DNA of 64,000 nucleotides from Eriocheir sinensis (lineage: Eukaryota; Arthropoda; Malacostraca; Decapoda; Varunidae), in assembly GCF_024679095.1 (NCBI RefSeq), contig NW_026110543.1:1-64000 (forward strand). Direction: 5' to 3'. This document shows positions 11,515 to 23,857 of this stretch, one piece after another (the stretch's first letter is position 1; the number at the start of each line of letters is the position of its first letter). Below the pieces are notes generated by a model. It was given only the letters and a program-made list of their open reading frames with translations. It had not been told where the DNA came from and made no database searches. Made by a program: the position numbers and the translations under genes.

Positions 11515-12332
11515 GTGGCCATAAATTCCCCCAGGGAGGAATCCCCTTCTGGCTGCCGACCTGAGAGGTGTTTTGATAACTCCTCAAACCTTTTTCTTAT
11601 CAATTTCTGCAATATTCGCGGTCTTCGTTCTAATATTCATTCTGTGGAACATCATCTCTCCTCCTCTAAACCTCACCTTCTCTTCCTCACCGAAACACAG
11701 TTTTCTGAGGCTACTGACATCGATCTCTACTCTGTTCCCTCCTACTATCTCTATCCTAAATTTCAATATAAAGCTGGATGTTGCGTCTACGTACGCAATG
11801 ACATCACTTGCTCTCGTGCCCACGACCTTGACTCTCCTGAATTTTCCACCATCTGGCTAAGACTTCATTGTCATGCTATTGTTAAATACAACTGTGCTGT
11901 TTATCTTTCACCTAATTCTACTAACTATGTAAAATTCTTTGACTACCTGAACTCCCTGAAATCTCCATCCTAGGAGATTTCAATGCTCACCAGCTTTGGC
12001 TTTCATCCTCTTTCACTGACCAGCCTGGTGAACAAGCATACAACTTTGCTCTCCTCAATGACCTAGAGCAGTTGGTTCAGCACCCTACACGTATTCCCGA
12101 CCGTCTTGGAGACCGGCCCAACATACTAGACCTCTTCCTTACCTCTAACCCTTCGGCTTACTCTGTCAAACTGTTCTCTCCGTTGGGCTCCTCCGATCAC
12201 AATCTTATTTCTGTATTCTGTCCTATCGCTCTTGTACACCCTCTGGACCCACCTAAGAGGCGATGCTTCTGGCATTTTGCTTCAGCTCGGTGGGATGACC
12301 TGAGGATGTACTTTTCCATTCCCGTGGAATGA
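11515..12332 (+). pseudogene. AP-type endonuclease of Jockey-like copy 3
   Basis: The frame from 11515 shows [21 protein letters not shown] (catalytic Glu), CCVYVRNDIT and [12 protein letters not shown]. It then ends early at 11973 because a small deletion has removed the stretch between FDYLNS and EISILGDFN. Downstream, in another frame to 12332, follow [27 protein letters not shown] and GSSDHNLIS, then a stop after MYFSIPVE at the same place as in copy 2. That shared lesion suggests copies 2 and 3 descend from a source already carrying it. Confidence 0.85.
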
Positions 12333-12369
12333 TTACTGCTTCCAGGAGAGAGACCCTCTGTGTATGCTC

Positions 12370-14394
12370 AGCGCATCACAGAGGTGATTGTCTCTGGAAT
12401 GGAGGCATACATTCCACGTACTCTCTACTCCCCATGATAAAAAGCCTTGGTTTAATCACGCTTGTTCTCGTGCTGTCAAAGATAGAGAGGCAGCTTACAA
12501 AAGGTACCAGAGCCTTCGAACTCCCGCTAACTTTGACCTTTACATTTCAGCCCGGAATCTTGCCAAATCTATTCTTCGACTTACCAAAAACTCCTTTATC
12601 CATAGCAAATGTGAACACCTTGCTTTCTCTAATTCTTCCAGAGACTTCTGGCACTTAGCCAAAAATATCTTCTCCTATTTCACTTCTTGCTCTTTCCCGC
12701 CTCTTCTTAACCCAGACGGCAGCACTGCCGTTTCTTCTATCTCTGAGGTTAAACTCTTCGCTCAAACTTTCTGTAACAACTCCACTCTGGACGATTATGG
12801 GCATATTCCTCTTACTCACCCCTTTCCGACTCCTTTATGCCTGCATGTTATTAAGATTCTTCCTAATGATGTTTTCTATGCCCTCTCTGGCCTCAACTCT
12901 CAGCAGGCTTATGGACCTGATATAGCGCCTCCTATTGTCCTTAAAAACTGTGCTTCCGTGCTGACACCCTGCCTGGTCAAACTCTTTCGCCTCTGCCTAT
13001 CAACATCTACCTTTCCTTTCTGCTGGAAGTACGCCTTCGTACAGCCTGTGCCTAAGAAGGGTGACTGTTCCAATCCCTCAAACTACCGCCCTATAGCTTT
13101 ACTTTCCTGTCTATATAAAGCTTTAGAATCAATCCTTAACCGGAAGATTCAAAAGCACCTTTCCACATCTAACCTTCCATCTGATCGCCAGTATGGGTTC
13201 CGCAAGGGGCGTTCTACTGGCGATCTTCTTGTTCTGCTAATTGATTCTTGGTCATCCTCTCTTAGCCGTTTCGGTGAAACCTTCTCAGTTGCGCTAGACA
13301 TATCGAAGGCCTTCGATAGAGTCTGGCACAAGTCTTTGCTTTCCAAACTGCCCTCTTTCTGATTCTCTCCTTCTCTCTGTTCCTTTATCTCCAGTTTCAT
13401 TTCCGGCCGTTCTATCTCTGCCGTGGTAGACGGTCACTGTTCTTCTCCTAAACCTATTAACAGTGGTGTTCCACAGGGCTCTGTCCTATCACCCACTCTC
13501 TTCCTGTTATTCATCAATGATCTTCTTTCCATAACAAACTGTCCTATCCACGCATACGCTGATGACTCCCTCTGCATTATTCAGCTTCTTTCAACAGAAG
13601 ACCCTCTCAACAGGAATTACATGACTCCAGGCTGGTGGCTGCAGAACGCTTAACCTCAGACCTTACTATAATTTCCGATTGGGGTAAAAGGAACCTCGTG
13701 TCCTTCAATGCCTCAAAAACTCAATTTCTTCACCTATCAACTCGACACAATCTTCCAAACACCTATCCCCTATTCTTCGACAACACTCAGCTGTAACCAT
13801 CTTCAACACTAAACATCCTCTGTCTATCCTTAACTCTAAATCTTAACTGGAAACTTCACATCTCGTCTCTCACTAAATCAGCTTATTCGAGGCTGGGGGT
13901 TTTGTATCGTCTCCGCCACTTCTTCTCCCCCGCGCAGTTGCTATCCATATACAGGGGCATTGTCCGCCCTCATATGGAGTATGCATCTCACGTGTGGGGG
14001 GCTCCACTCACACAGCTCTCTTGGACAGAGTGAAGTCTAAGTCTCTTCGTCTCATCAGCTCTCCTCCTCTTACTGATAGTCTTCTACCTCTTAATTTATG
14101 CGCCATGTTGCCTCTCTTTCTATCTTCTATCGATATTTTCACGCTGACGGCTCTTTTGAACTTGCTAACTGCATGCCACCCCCCTTCCCGCGGCCCCGCT
14201 GCACGCGACTTTCTACTCATGCTCATCCCTATACTGTCCAAACCCCTTATGCAAGAGTTAACCAGGATCTTCACGCTTTCATCCCTTACGCTGGTAAACT
14301 CTGGAACAATCATCCTTCTTCTGTATTTCCTCCTGCCTACGACTTGAACTCTTTCAAGAGAAGGGTATCTGGACACCTCTCCTCCCGAAATTGA
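12370..14394 (+). pseudogene. Reverse transcriptase of Jockey-like copy 3
   Basis: The main frame (12388-13362) carries KPWFNHACSRAV, SNPSNYRPIALLS, QYGFRKGRSTGDLL and ALDISKAFDRVWHK. It stops at a TGA just after KLPSF. A second frame (13423-13653) has GVPQGSVLSPTLF and the active-site box AYADDSL, then runs out of frame. The block after the active site (13660-14095) is spread over several frames. The C-terminal block (RYFHADGSFELANCM to RRVSGHLSSRN) is open at 14098-14394. Non-functional. Confidence 0.87.
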
Positions 14395-14647
14395 CCTAAC
14401 TTTCGGCCACCTCTTTGGATTCTTTTTATGAGCAGCGAGTAGCGGGCTTTTATTTTATTATTGTTTACTTTTTTGTGTGTGCCCTTGATCTGTCTCCTTG
14501 TTGTAAAAAAAAAATCCAGCCCCCCTTCAAGGCAAATTTTAGACCCCGTATCAAGCACCTGCTACAGACTAACCTCATTCCATTTTCTTTAACTTGAATT
14601 TCCTCTCACTACTTTAAAAAAAAGGTACTAAATGGATGACTGAAAAA

Positions 14648-14655
14648 AATGGGTG
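14648..14655. other. 8-bp target-site duplication of Merlin element (left)
   Basis: AATGGGTG, identical to 17769-17776. Merlin transposons are known to make 8-9 bp duplications. Confidence 0.9.
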
Positions 14656-14749
14656 GGTGCTACTTTGGCTTGTTATCTATAAGAAAAAAATATCTACACC
14701 GTACTTTGGCTTGTTATCTACAAGGAGAAGTATCTACACCGTTGATATT

Positions 14750-15800
14750 TTATTTTGTAATGATATCTACATGGTAAAACATAATAAAAACAATTTTTTT
14801 ATTAAAAATATTATATCGGTAAACATCACATATATCAGCTAAAAATGCTAAATGTATGTCAGGAGCTTCTTTTCTCATCATCCGCCAACAGAAGTAGTCT
14901 AGGTGCGACTGAAAAGTTCTTTGATTGCTGCCTCTCATGTTTTTCAATACCCGAGTCTTCGCATCAAGCCAGGACCTTTCAATTCCTTGTGTATGTGCCC
15001 CAGTGTTAGGATCGACGTAATACTGCTGATGATTTACGGAAAAATGACGACAATTGATTTGGTTTATATTAGAGTAAGCTGGCCAGTCGTCGGAATGGAT
15101 TATTGAGCCTTCAGCGACTTCTCTCTGAATAATTGGTTGAAGTGTCTCACGGTCTCTTCTTTGAACGTAAAAATATCGGCACCCTGAGCCTCTCTTCAAA
15201 CCAAACACCATCAATACGTCTCCCATGGTTACGGTTACTGTCCACTTCAGCTTCACCGTCTGTTGAATTTGGAGTCCGGTCTCCTTGCAACATTCGGCCT
15301 CTATTGTGCTTTCGCTGTCCTACAAAGCGTGCTTCATCAATTTGCACAGGCTCTTCTTCAGTCCCTACCATTTGACCACGATGTTGGACTGAAACATTCG
15401 CTGTACAAACTTCTCTGCACATGTTGAACCAGTCGCATATTGCTTCGGTACCTCTACCAGTTAATCTTTGAACCAGATCATAAGAGAGGTCTTGTATAAA
15501 ATAAAAGATCAATTCTAAAATTTGGCAAAGAGAGAGCTTGCAATTTAGTTTGTTATTTAAATCTGTGAAGTGGAAGAATACAATACCTCTGCGAACGGAA
15601 CGAAAAGTTTGACATCCACGGTTTCTGCAACGAAGAACGGGAATAAATTTGCCATTTCGTCTTCATTTCCGAGCGTCCTTCACCTCTCCGCCACATCGAT
15701 GACACGGTGAAACACTTTGTTCTTCATCCAAAATCCATGTCTTCTTAAAAATGCCATTGCTTTAGTTTCGTCGCTGATTTCGTTGTAGAATTCTTTTGCA
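14750..15800 (-). pseudogene. Merlin/IS1595-type transposase (broken)
   Basis: Cuts and joins DNA at the Merlin ends. From the N-terminus, a zinc-ribbon-like segment (HRCHRCGGE near 15690-15720, then RCRNRGC near 15620) is followed by GTEAICDWFNMCREVC, VQIDEARFVGQRK (first catalytic Asp), VFGLKRGSGCRYFYV, IHSDDWPAYSN (second catalytic Asp region) and VNHQQYYVDPNTGAHTQGIE with SWLDAKTR, the ISXO2-like signature ending in a Glu. The protein spans three frames: the zinc ribbon is out of frame with 15147-15512, and a shift near 15200 leads into 14750-15256. The catalytic residues look intact. It reads toward the left end of the element. Confidence 0.85.
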
Positions 15801-15946
15801 CGCTTTAGGACTGTGTCAATGACTTAAATATAAATGAGGATTTAGGGAGGTTATACTCCGGCTAGCTCAAACGTGCGGCTGTGACGTAGGCCTCTAGGGA
15901 GTAAGCAGCAGTACAGCGGTGCCACGTTTTATCCCCACCTTGGTTG

Positions 15947-16081
<135 letters not shown>

Positions 16082-16368
16082 TATTCAACCTGATTTATTA
16101 GGTTATAATACAGAAATTGTGGGTTTATACGATAAATTTGGTTTTAGTCCTTACCATTGTATTGTACAGATTATATAACCGACTTTATGTCCACCACCGA
16201 GAGGTAAAAGTCATGGCGCGTTTTTTTTTAAGAGGTATATATCCCCGATAGGCCTATTCCTCTCTTCACTGCATCTTGGATGACTTAGGATGAATGCTCA
16301 TCAGAAGATGTGAGAGTGATGATGAAAGAATCAATGAAGTTGTCAATCACGACATCTCTCTCTGCATC

Positions 16369-17351
16369 CTATGACTGCAGTTTTTCCGCGTGCCGGACAG
16401 CATTCTTCCAGATTTCCTTGGTAACATTTTGTATAGATTCTTCTATTCTATTAGGTCGGCAATCTTGAATGAGTTTTTTTTTTTAGATGTAGCCTTTAAC
16501 TTGAGCTCAAACCAGCTCATTGGGGTTGTAGTGACAGTGGTATGGTGGCAGGCGCACTACTCTTATGTCCGTGATCTGAAGCCATCTTGTCGACAACGTA
16601 GTTTGTGTCGGCAGAAGAGACGTGTTGACTTACAAGATGCAGAAGGTCTGTCTTGAGGATAACTTCTGGCACTGCTACGCCCTTCTTCTCCAGCCATTCT
16701 CGTATCGTAGCTTTGTTGTTTGCAGATGTTGGTGGCTTGTGAATTTTTCTTGAGTGATAAGATGCATTATAATTATCCATCACAATTACTAACGCTGAAG
16801 GAATGTTTGGTAAGAGTTGATGTGTGAACCACTTTTCAAATGTTTCTGCATTCATCTGATCATGGTAATCCCCGACATTTTTTGCCTGGAAAAAAAGGGC
16901 GGCCCCCGGGAACAAATCCTTCTTTTGATCCAGCGTGCAGAATGATCAAGCGGCCTCCCTTCCCAGTCGGCACCCTCACTCCTATAGCCTGTCCTGCATT
17001 TTCTTCGTGCACCCAACATTTGGAAACCGTGTAGTTTTGGTTAACCCACGACTCGTCCAAATATACGATGTTCTTGTCTGAGCTTAAGTGTTTCCTTATT
17101 TCTCTTAAAAACTTGCTTCGTGCATATTGCACATCATTATTATCACAGAGGAATTTTCGCCCATCAACCTTTGCATGGTGAAATCCGATTTTCTTCAGAA
17201 CTTTTCTCAGTGTTTCACGGCTGCCAGGATATGAGAGGTTGTTCTTCACTTCTTCATGAATTTTTTCGAGTGTGGGGATTTCTTTTCTTGCGTAGAACTG
17301 CAAAACTGTTATGTGCAGTACACCTCCATTGAAGTTATCAAAGAAGTCCAT
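16369..17351 (-). pseudogene. IS630/mariner-type DDE transposase (broken)
   Basis: Visible from the N-terminus: a helix-turn-helix-like part (HITVLQFYARKEIPTLEKI, YPGSRETLRKVLKKIGF), NIVYLDESWVNQNY (first catalytic Asp), GKGGRLIILHAG, then after a frameshift near 16900 NVGDYHDQMN, LVIVMDNYNASYHS (second catalytic Asp) and REWLEKKGV. A second frameshift near 16555 precedes PPYHCHYNPNELV, where the third acidic residue lies. The Trp codon normally following is TGA here. Residual coding continues to a stop at 16369. The fold differs from the Merlin transposase at 14750-15800, although both are minus strand inside one set of Merlin ends. Start chosen at the first Met of the conserved part; the frame is open to 17561. 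Confidence 0.82.
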
Positions 17352-17458
17352 GATGTAACAAACTAGCTTGCAGGTAACATACCAAAGCTGTCGAGATTGA
17401 TGTCTATGGCGGAATGAAGTGTGCTGTTGCCACATGTACCTTGTTGAGTCAGGACCGA

Positions 17459-17590
17459 GCTTCGACACTCTAAGCAGACATTCTCTCGAAACCACGACGA
17501 GTGTTTTCCTTGTTCGGGACCGGCGCTTCGACACTCTAACCAGACATTCTCTCGTAATCACGACACGTGTTTTTCTTGTTCTTGTACCTT
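17459..17590. repeat. 66-bp direct repeat, two copies
   Basis: GCTTCGACACTCTAA-type units start at 17459 and 17525. A GTACCTTGTTGAG word occurs just before the first and just after the second copy, so the array looks like a tandem duplication in the 5' flank of the IS630-type gene. Confidence 0.75.
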
Positions 17591-17768
17591 GTTGAGCCGG
17601 GACTCAACTACCTCTCTACCACCGCTATTACCCTCTATAGTCGGAGACCATCTAGACCATGCATCAACCATTTAGATGGCATACCAAAGTAGATTCATGA
17701 CACGTAGACCGCAATATAAAGTGCAGATCACATACCAAAGTAGATTCATGACAAACCAAAGTAGCACC

Positions 17769-17776
17769 AATGGGTG
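17769..17776. other. 8-bp target-site duplication of Merlin element (right)
   Basis: AATGGGTG, identical to 14648-14655. Confidence 0.9.
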
Positions 17777-18217
17777 TTTGTTTATATATCAGAAGAAGCA
17801 GTCAAGAAAAAAAAAAAAAACGTAGAGAAAATGCAAAACTACTCTTTCTTACTACCTGAAAAAAGGACTTGTTTAATGGTTGACTAAGAGATTGTTTTTG
17901 TTTTTTTCATACATCAGAAGCAGTAGAGGAAAAGAAATAAAAAAATCGGGAAAAAAACGAAACTAATACTCCCAAAATGAGGTATTAATGAATTCCAAAA
18001 GATTATGTTCAGGTGTCTTGATCCTCCCCTCGCGTAAGAAAAAGTTCAAGTCATAGGAAGGTGGAAATTTAGACGAGACTTTGAAGATCAGTCACAATTT
18101 CATCTTCTCTTTAACAATATTTCGTGTGGCTTTCATGATATATAGATCAGTCATATAATGCTGTTTGCTTTTATTAATGGTTGAGTGGTGAAGGAATGCA
18201 TACACAATAATAGAGGT
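17777..18217. other. AT-rich non-coding stretch
   Basis: Poly(A) runs and no recognisable gene or element end. Confidence 0.5.
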
Positions 18218-19165
18218 CAGGGGTGCTCAACCCACTGTTTGAGGGCTGCATGTGGCCCTCAATAAAGTTTAATGCGGCCCTCGGCAAGCAACCAAAAAAA
18301 TAACCTACTTATCCCTATCATAATACGTATAATATTAGTTCACATTTAATTTTAATGACATGTAGCAATATAAATTATATTATGATTGATATTACTGAAT
18401 ATCTTATTACAAGTGAACTTTATGACGTTATAGTATTATAATGATAAAAATGCTATTCCTCATCTGGCAGCCTGAAAGCTGGCTAGCCTCACTGATTTTG
18501 TTGACGTGAGTCCCGTGTTGCCACTCCTTGGCATTTTTTACTAGATCTTGGCTTTTGAGCTGGGACCTTGGCGCCTTGGCTATTTTCCCTTGAAAACAGG
18601 CTAATCTAGGCTTTTTTTGGGGGGGAAATTCCCTCCTGCTTGGCTATTCCCTTCGCTCATGTCCCTGCCCTCTCATCCCCCCCCTCATTCTCTCAATCAG
18701 TCCTGGTCTCTGGCTCCCTACCCCTCTCCTACCCAACCGCTCCCTTCCGGGACTTCCCCACCGTTGCCCATCCACTCCTAGCCCTCTCCCCTTACCCATC
18801 GTCTTCCACGCCACCTCCCCTGTACCCCTACCCAATTGAGTTCCCCACCCTCCCGGCACACAGCAGCCGCTCCACGTTTCCCCTCTCCCTGCCCAAAGGC
18901 TAAATGGTGTCGCTCGTATATAGGTCTTCACTTTATTGTACTTTATAATTGCCCATTTCCCATGACCTGCAATTTATGTGAAAAGTGTTTTGATTACGAC
19001 TCTTTCCGGAAGGTTACAATATATACACAACATAATCAGTATTATTAGTCTGCAGAATACGTATATTAATTACTATGCATATTCACATTGCAGGAAATAT
19101 GAGGCCCTTATCACACATTGCCCATCTAATGTGGCCCTGCCACCCAATAATGTTGAGCACCACTG
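18218..19165. mobile_element. Non-autonomous hAT element
   Basis: Ends are 14-bp inverted repeats CAG[G/T]GGTGCTCAAC, a classic hAT end. The flanking 8 bp are ATAGAGGT (18210-18217) and ATATAAGT (19166-19173), which agree at six of eight positions, as expected for an old 8-bp duplication. Both ends also carry a TGTGGCCCT word in inverse orientation. No transposase is encoded; the interior is AT-rich with a C-rich patch at 18655-18900. Confidence 0.8.
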
Positions 19166-19736
19166 ATATAAGTCATCACTTTTTCCTATTTTGGCAATAT
19201 TTCAATGAGGCGTTAAGCTTATTATAATATTAGTTACATCATACTCTCACTTTCTTTAGTTCAGGAGAGTAAAAGTTCGATGGGTCACTGATTAACTATT
19301 CCAAACACAACACTATCGGTTAACATCATTTCTAACTTTTATCTAGGTAATATTTGGGAACATACGAGTGTCAGTAAGTCTTATATATATTAAACTTTCC
19401 CTTGCCTAAGATCGTGAACAAATGTAATAGTGTGTGGCTGCTACGCTAACACTCCCAAGCTAAGATATACAGATTCAGTTTTATATGTATTTAACTAACT
19501 CACATTCTCTACCTGTCTTTCGCCTCTCAGTGTACTCCATTCTGTCCTGGCAAATTATCTATGACTTGACTTTCATCTACTACTTCTTCTTCTTTCTTTT
19601 TTTTCTTTTTTTCTTTTCTCTCTCTGTTGCTTTCTCTCTGTCTTTGTCTCTTGTTTCCTCTCTCTGTCTCCTCCTTTCCTCCTGTTCTTCTTTCTTATCT
19701 TTATTTGTTCCTTCTTTTCTATCTCTTCGTCTTACC
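19166..19736. other. Non-coding, pyrimidine-rich at 3' side
   Basis: No gene seen. From 19590 the plus strand is C/T-rich and yields only low-complexity frames. Confidence 0.5.
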
Positions 19737-20190
19737 CAGCATCCTCGGTTATTCGTCTGTCATCATTTCTACACATAATACGACCTCCACAAGTCCACTT
19801 CTTACGCTCGATCTTAACATCTCCAACCTTATTCTGTCTCAAAACCCGTGACGCTCGCTCGCTTCCTTCCATTACCACTCCATCCCACGCAGCATCTTTG
19901 GTTGTCCGTCTGTCATCATTTCTACCCATGAAACGACCACCGTAAGTCATCTTTTTAGCTTAATCTTAACATCGCCAACCTTATACTGTTCTCCTAACCC
20001 ATGATGCTTCCTTCCATCGTACCTCTCCATCTCACGCAGCATCTTTGGTTGTCCGTCTGTCATCATTTCTACCCATAACACGACGTGCCCAAGCCCACTC
20101 CTTAGTCTTAATCGTAATATATCCAGCCTTATTCTGTTCCCTAACCCATGATGCTTCCTTCCATCTTACCTCTCCATCTCACGCAGCATC
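19737..20190. repeat. ~150-bp tandem satellite, 3 units plus start of a fourth
   Basis: CAGCATC...GTCTGTCATCATTTCTAC units begin at 19737, 19890, 20037 and 20184 (periods 153, 147 and 147). Read on the minus strand the units encode repeated RNDDRRTTKDA-like peptide, resembling the C-terminal tail of some LINE polymerases. The repeat may therefore be an amplified LINE fragment; that is inference. Confidence 0.85.
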
Positions 20191-20563
20191 TTTTCTCTCT
20201 CTCCTCTTTGACCACGTATCCGCCGTTTCTCTAGATCAAGACTAAACCGGGTGATACGACCCTGGCGCAGGAAGAAGAAGACGTCTCGTGTGACAAGTTT
20301 GGGAAGGAGAAGAAGAAAGCACATCAAAGCGGTCTCTGGTCTGGGTCCCCTGGCAGAAGAGGAAGGAGATATAGGGAAGGAAAGCTGCAGGAGAGAGTGA
20401 GTTATACGCCACATCGCTGTTCCAGTAATATCCCCTGGTCGTGTTATATACCCAGGGTGAGGGTGTGCTGCTTGAAAACTTACGGGGAAAACAAAGGAGG
20501 GAGGGTGAGGGAGACAAGCGTGCAGGAATCCATCGCTTGAATTACTGAGTGAGTGTGTGAGTG

Positions 20564-20677
<114 letters not shown>

Positions 20678-21205
20678 GGAATAAAGAAACGAAAGTCTTT
20701 GTACGGGAAATAAAGGAAGGAAGGAACAGGAGAAGAAGGAGGAAGTGAAAGAGAAGAAAAGTCTTTTGATGCTGAAACAGAAAGAGGAAGATGAAGAACG
20801 AGATGAATAAGATGATAGAGAAAAATATAATAAAGGAAGACGAGGAGGAGAAAGAGGAAGAAGGAGGAGGAGGAGGTGACAAGTTATATGACGCTGAAGA
20901 GAGCGAAAGAAGAATAAGAAGAACAAGATGATAAAGAAGAAAACTATAATATCAACAGCAACAAGAGAAAGAGAGACAGAAAAAACAGACAGACAGAAAG
21001 AACACAGAGGGACAACGGGCAATAAACAGATAGACAGATAGAGATATATAAGTCTCCTGATAATGACGACAAAGGAGAAAGAAAACAGGAAAAGAAGAAC
21101 AAGAAAATTAAGAAGAAGAAACTATAAGAACAGAGAAAAGATAGACAGTCAGATACAGAAACAGACAGACAAACAGACATACAGAGAGAGAAAAAGAATA
21201 CACAA

Positions 21206-21307
<102 letters not shown>

Positions 21308-21399
21308 CAGTGGCCAAGCACCTACGAGACACCAACATCAGGAAAGCCCTAGGCCCAAATGGGTCAAAAAATATATGAAAATATCCACTTGTAAGTATG

Positions 21400-21717
<318 letters not shown>

Positions 21718-21823
21718 CAACAACATACGTCAGACCTAAAGTGCCCCGTTAAAATCGATGAATCTTGTTTCTTTCACGATCATCATCATTTGTACATAAC
21801 ACCTCCTACCTTGCTCTTTGTTT

Positions 21824-22357
<534 letters not shown>

Positions 22358-22371
22358 CCACCTTATACAAC

Positions 22372-22687
22372 TGACTCATGACTCATCCCTTTCCTCCTCC
22401 CCCTCTCCATTCCTTCCTCCCTTCACTGACTCAAATTCTCCCAAAGTCTATATTTCAATGACTCACAAAATTAATATGCATGCATTCTCCTTTAGTCTAC
22501 GGGGTTAAGTCATCACTTCAAGCATGCAGAGAGGTGAGTCACACGAGGTCCCTCCTGAGTCGGCTTGTGTATGCAGGGAAGGTGTGTCACACAAGTCTTT
22601 CTGAGTCATATAATGTTTGCAGAGAAGAGGTGAGTCACGCTTTATTCCTTTTGAGTCATCTTATGCTCGGAGAGAGGAGATGAGTCA
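22372..22687. promoter_or_regulatory. Cluster of nine TGA(G/C)TCA (AP-1/bZIP type) sites
   Basis: Exact palindromic 7-mers start at 22372, 22379, 22427, 22459, 22535, 22602, 22631, 22652 and 22681. This is the known binding site of AP-1 (Fos/Jun) and related bZIP proteins. The last five lie in a ~50-bp tandem repeat (22507-22702) but the first four do not, so duplication alone does not explain the cluster. No gene start is recognised nearby; function is inferred. Confidence 0.5.
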
Positions 22688-22702
22688 TGGTAAAGCCTTC
22701 CT
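22507..22702. repeat. ~50-bp tandem repeat, four degenerate units
   Basis: Units start at 22507, 22557, 22603 and 22653, each with GAGTC near its start and a TGCAGAGAGGTGAGTCA-like core. Confidence 0.8.
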
Positions 22703-22706
22703 GAGT

Positions 22707-23120
22707 GAAAAAGAAGTAGAAAGATAAATGAGAAGGTGGACGGAGGAACGAGAAGAGGAAGAGGAGGAGGAGGAGGAGGAGGAGGAGGAGAGAAAAGAAG
22801 AGAAGAGAGACAATATGAAAAAGAAGTAGAAAGATAAATGAGAAGGTGGACGGAGGAACGAGAAGAGGAAGAGGAGGAGGAGGAGGAGGAGGAGGAGAGA
22901 AAAGAAGAGAAGAGAGACAATATGAAAAAGAAGTAGAAAGATAAATTAGAAGGTGGACGGAGGAACAAGAAGAGGAAGAGGAGGAGGGGGAGGAGGAGGA
23001 GGGGAGAAGAGAAGAAAGACAATATGAAAAAGAAGTAGAAAATGAGAAGGTGGACGGAGTAAGGGGATGATGATGATGATGATGATGATGATGAGGAGGA
23101 GGAGGAGGAGGAGGAGGAGG
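22707..23120. repeat. ~105-bp purine-rich tandem repeat, four units
   Basis: A GAAAAAGAAGTAGAAA unit head recurs at 22707, 22817, 22924 and 23025 (periods 110, 107 and 101). Each unit contains a GTGGACGGAG word and a variable (GGA)n block. A (GAT)n then (GGA)n tract ends the array. Confidence 0.85.
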
Positions 23121-23426
23121 ACGACATAAGGAAGACTGTGATGAATGAGAAATAGAAAGATGAGAATGAAAAGGAGGAGGAGAAGGAACGCCGAAATAAC
23201 GAAACAGTCCACGACAATCCCAGCAACGTCAACGAGAGGCTTTTCAAACAGGCGAACCGAGACACCGATACGTCTAGGAAGACAGGCCCGGGTATTACAC
23301 TTTGCTGATTAGCCTGTATAGCAGCAAGAAGACTCCCTGTGCCGTGCTGATGTCGCTAATAGGCTGCGTCATGGACCATCAGGGGCAGCAGCCCTCCTGA
23401 GAGCACGCGAGTAATGGCCTCAAATC

Positions 23427-23435
23427 TATAAATAG
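23427..23435 (+). promoter_or_regulatory. Candidate TATA box (TATAAATAG)
   Basis: A perfect TATA-type word in otherwise GC-rich unique sequence (23280-23560), followed 20-30 bp downstream by GTCATTCAAAAG, which could serve as an initiator. No coding exon is recognised downstream before the (GT)n array at 23718. Candidate only. Confidence 0.3.
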
Positions 23436-23715
23436 CCGGCGCCGCGTCATTCAAAAGCGTTCCCACGGACCCTCGCGTACCCCGGTTTAAAGTCCACCCG
23501 CGCCGCATTCCTCGCATTCCTCAGTGACGGGCTGCCTGGACACACCGAGTGACCGTACACACACACACACACCGCGCTGCCCGCCGCACCGCTCAGAGGC
23601 ACACATTCATCCCTCCCCGCACTGCGACCTTGAGATGCTCCACACACGCCCTTCTAGCGCGCAGAATTCCCATAGAAAATGAAAGTATTGAAGGACAGAC
23701 TTTGGAATGTGGTGG

Positions 23716-23822
<107 letters not shown>

Positions 23823-23857
23823 TCACCTCTTGGTCTGCTGCGGGTCTCTCTCGAGAC

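Larger units (their letters stand above)
11281..14514 (+). mobile_element. Jockey-like LINE copy 3
   Basis: A plus-strand element from GTGAGGTATATATGGG (11281) to a poly(A) run at 14505-14514, about 3.2 kb. Its 5' leader (to about 11514), endonuclease, polymerase and 3' UTR align along their whole length with copy 2. No target-site duplication is evident. Its start touches copy 1 head-to-head. Confidence 0.9.

Noticed and set aside
18640..18903. Pro/Ser-rich 87-codon ORF
   Set aside because: It lies in the C-rich interior of a non-autonomous hAT element and has no domain.
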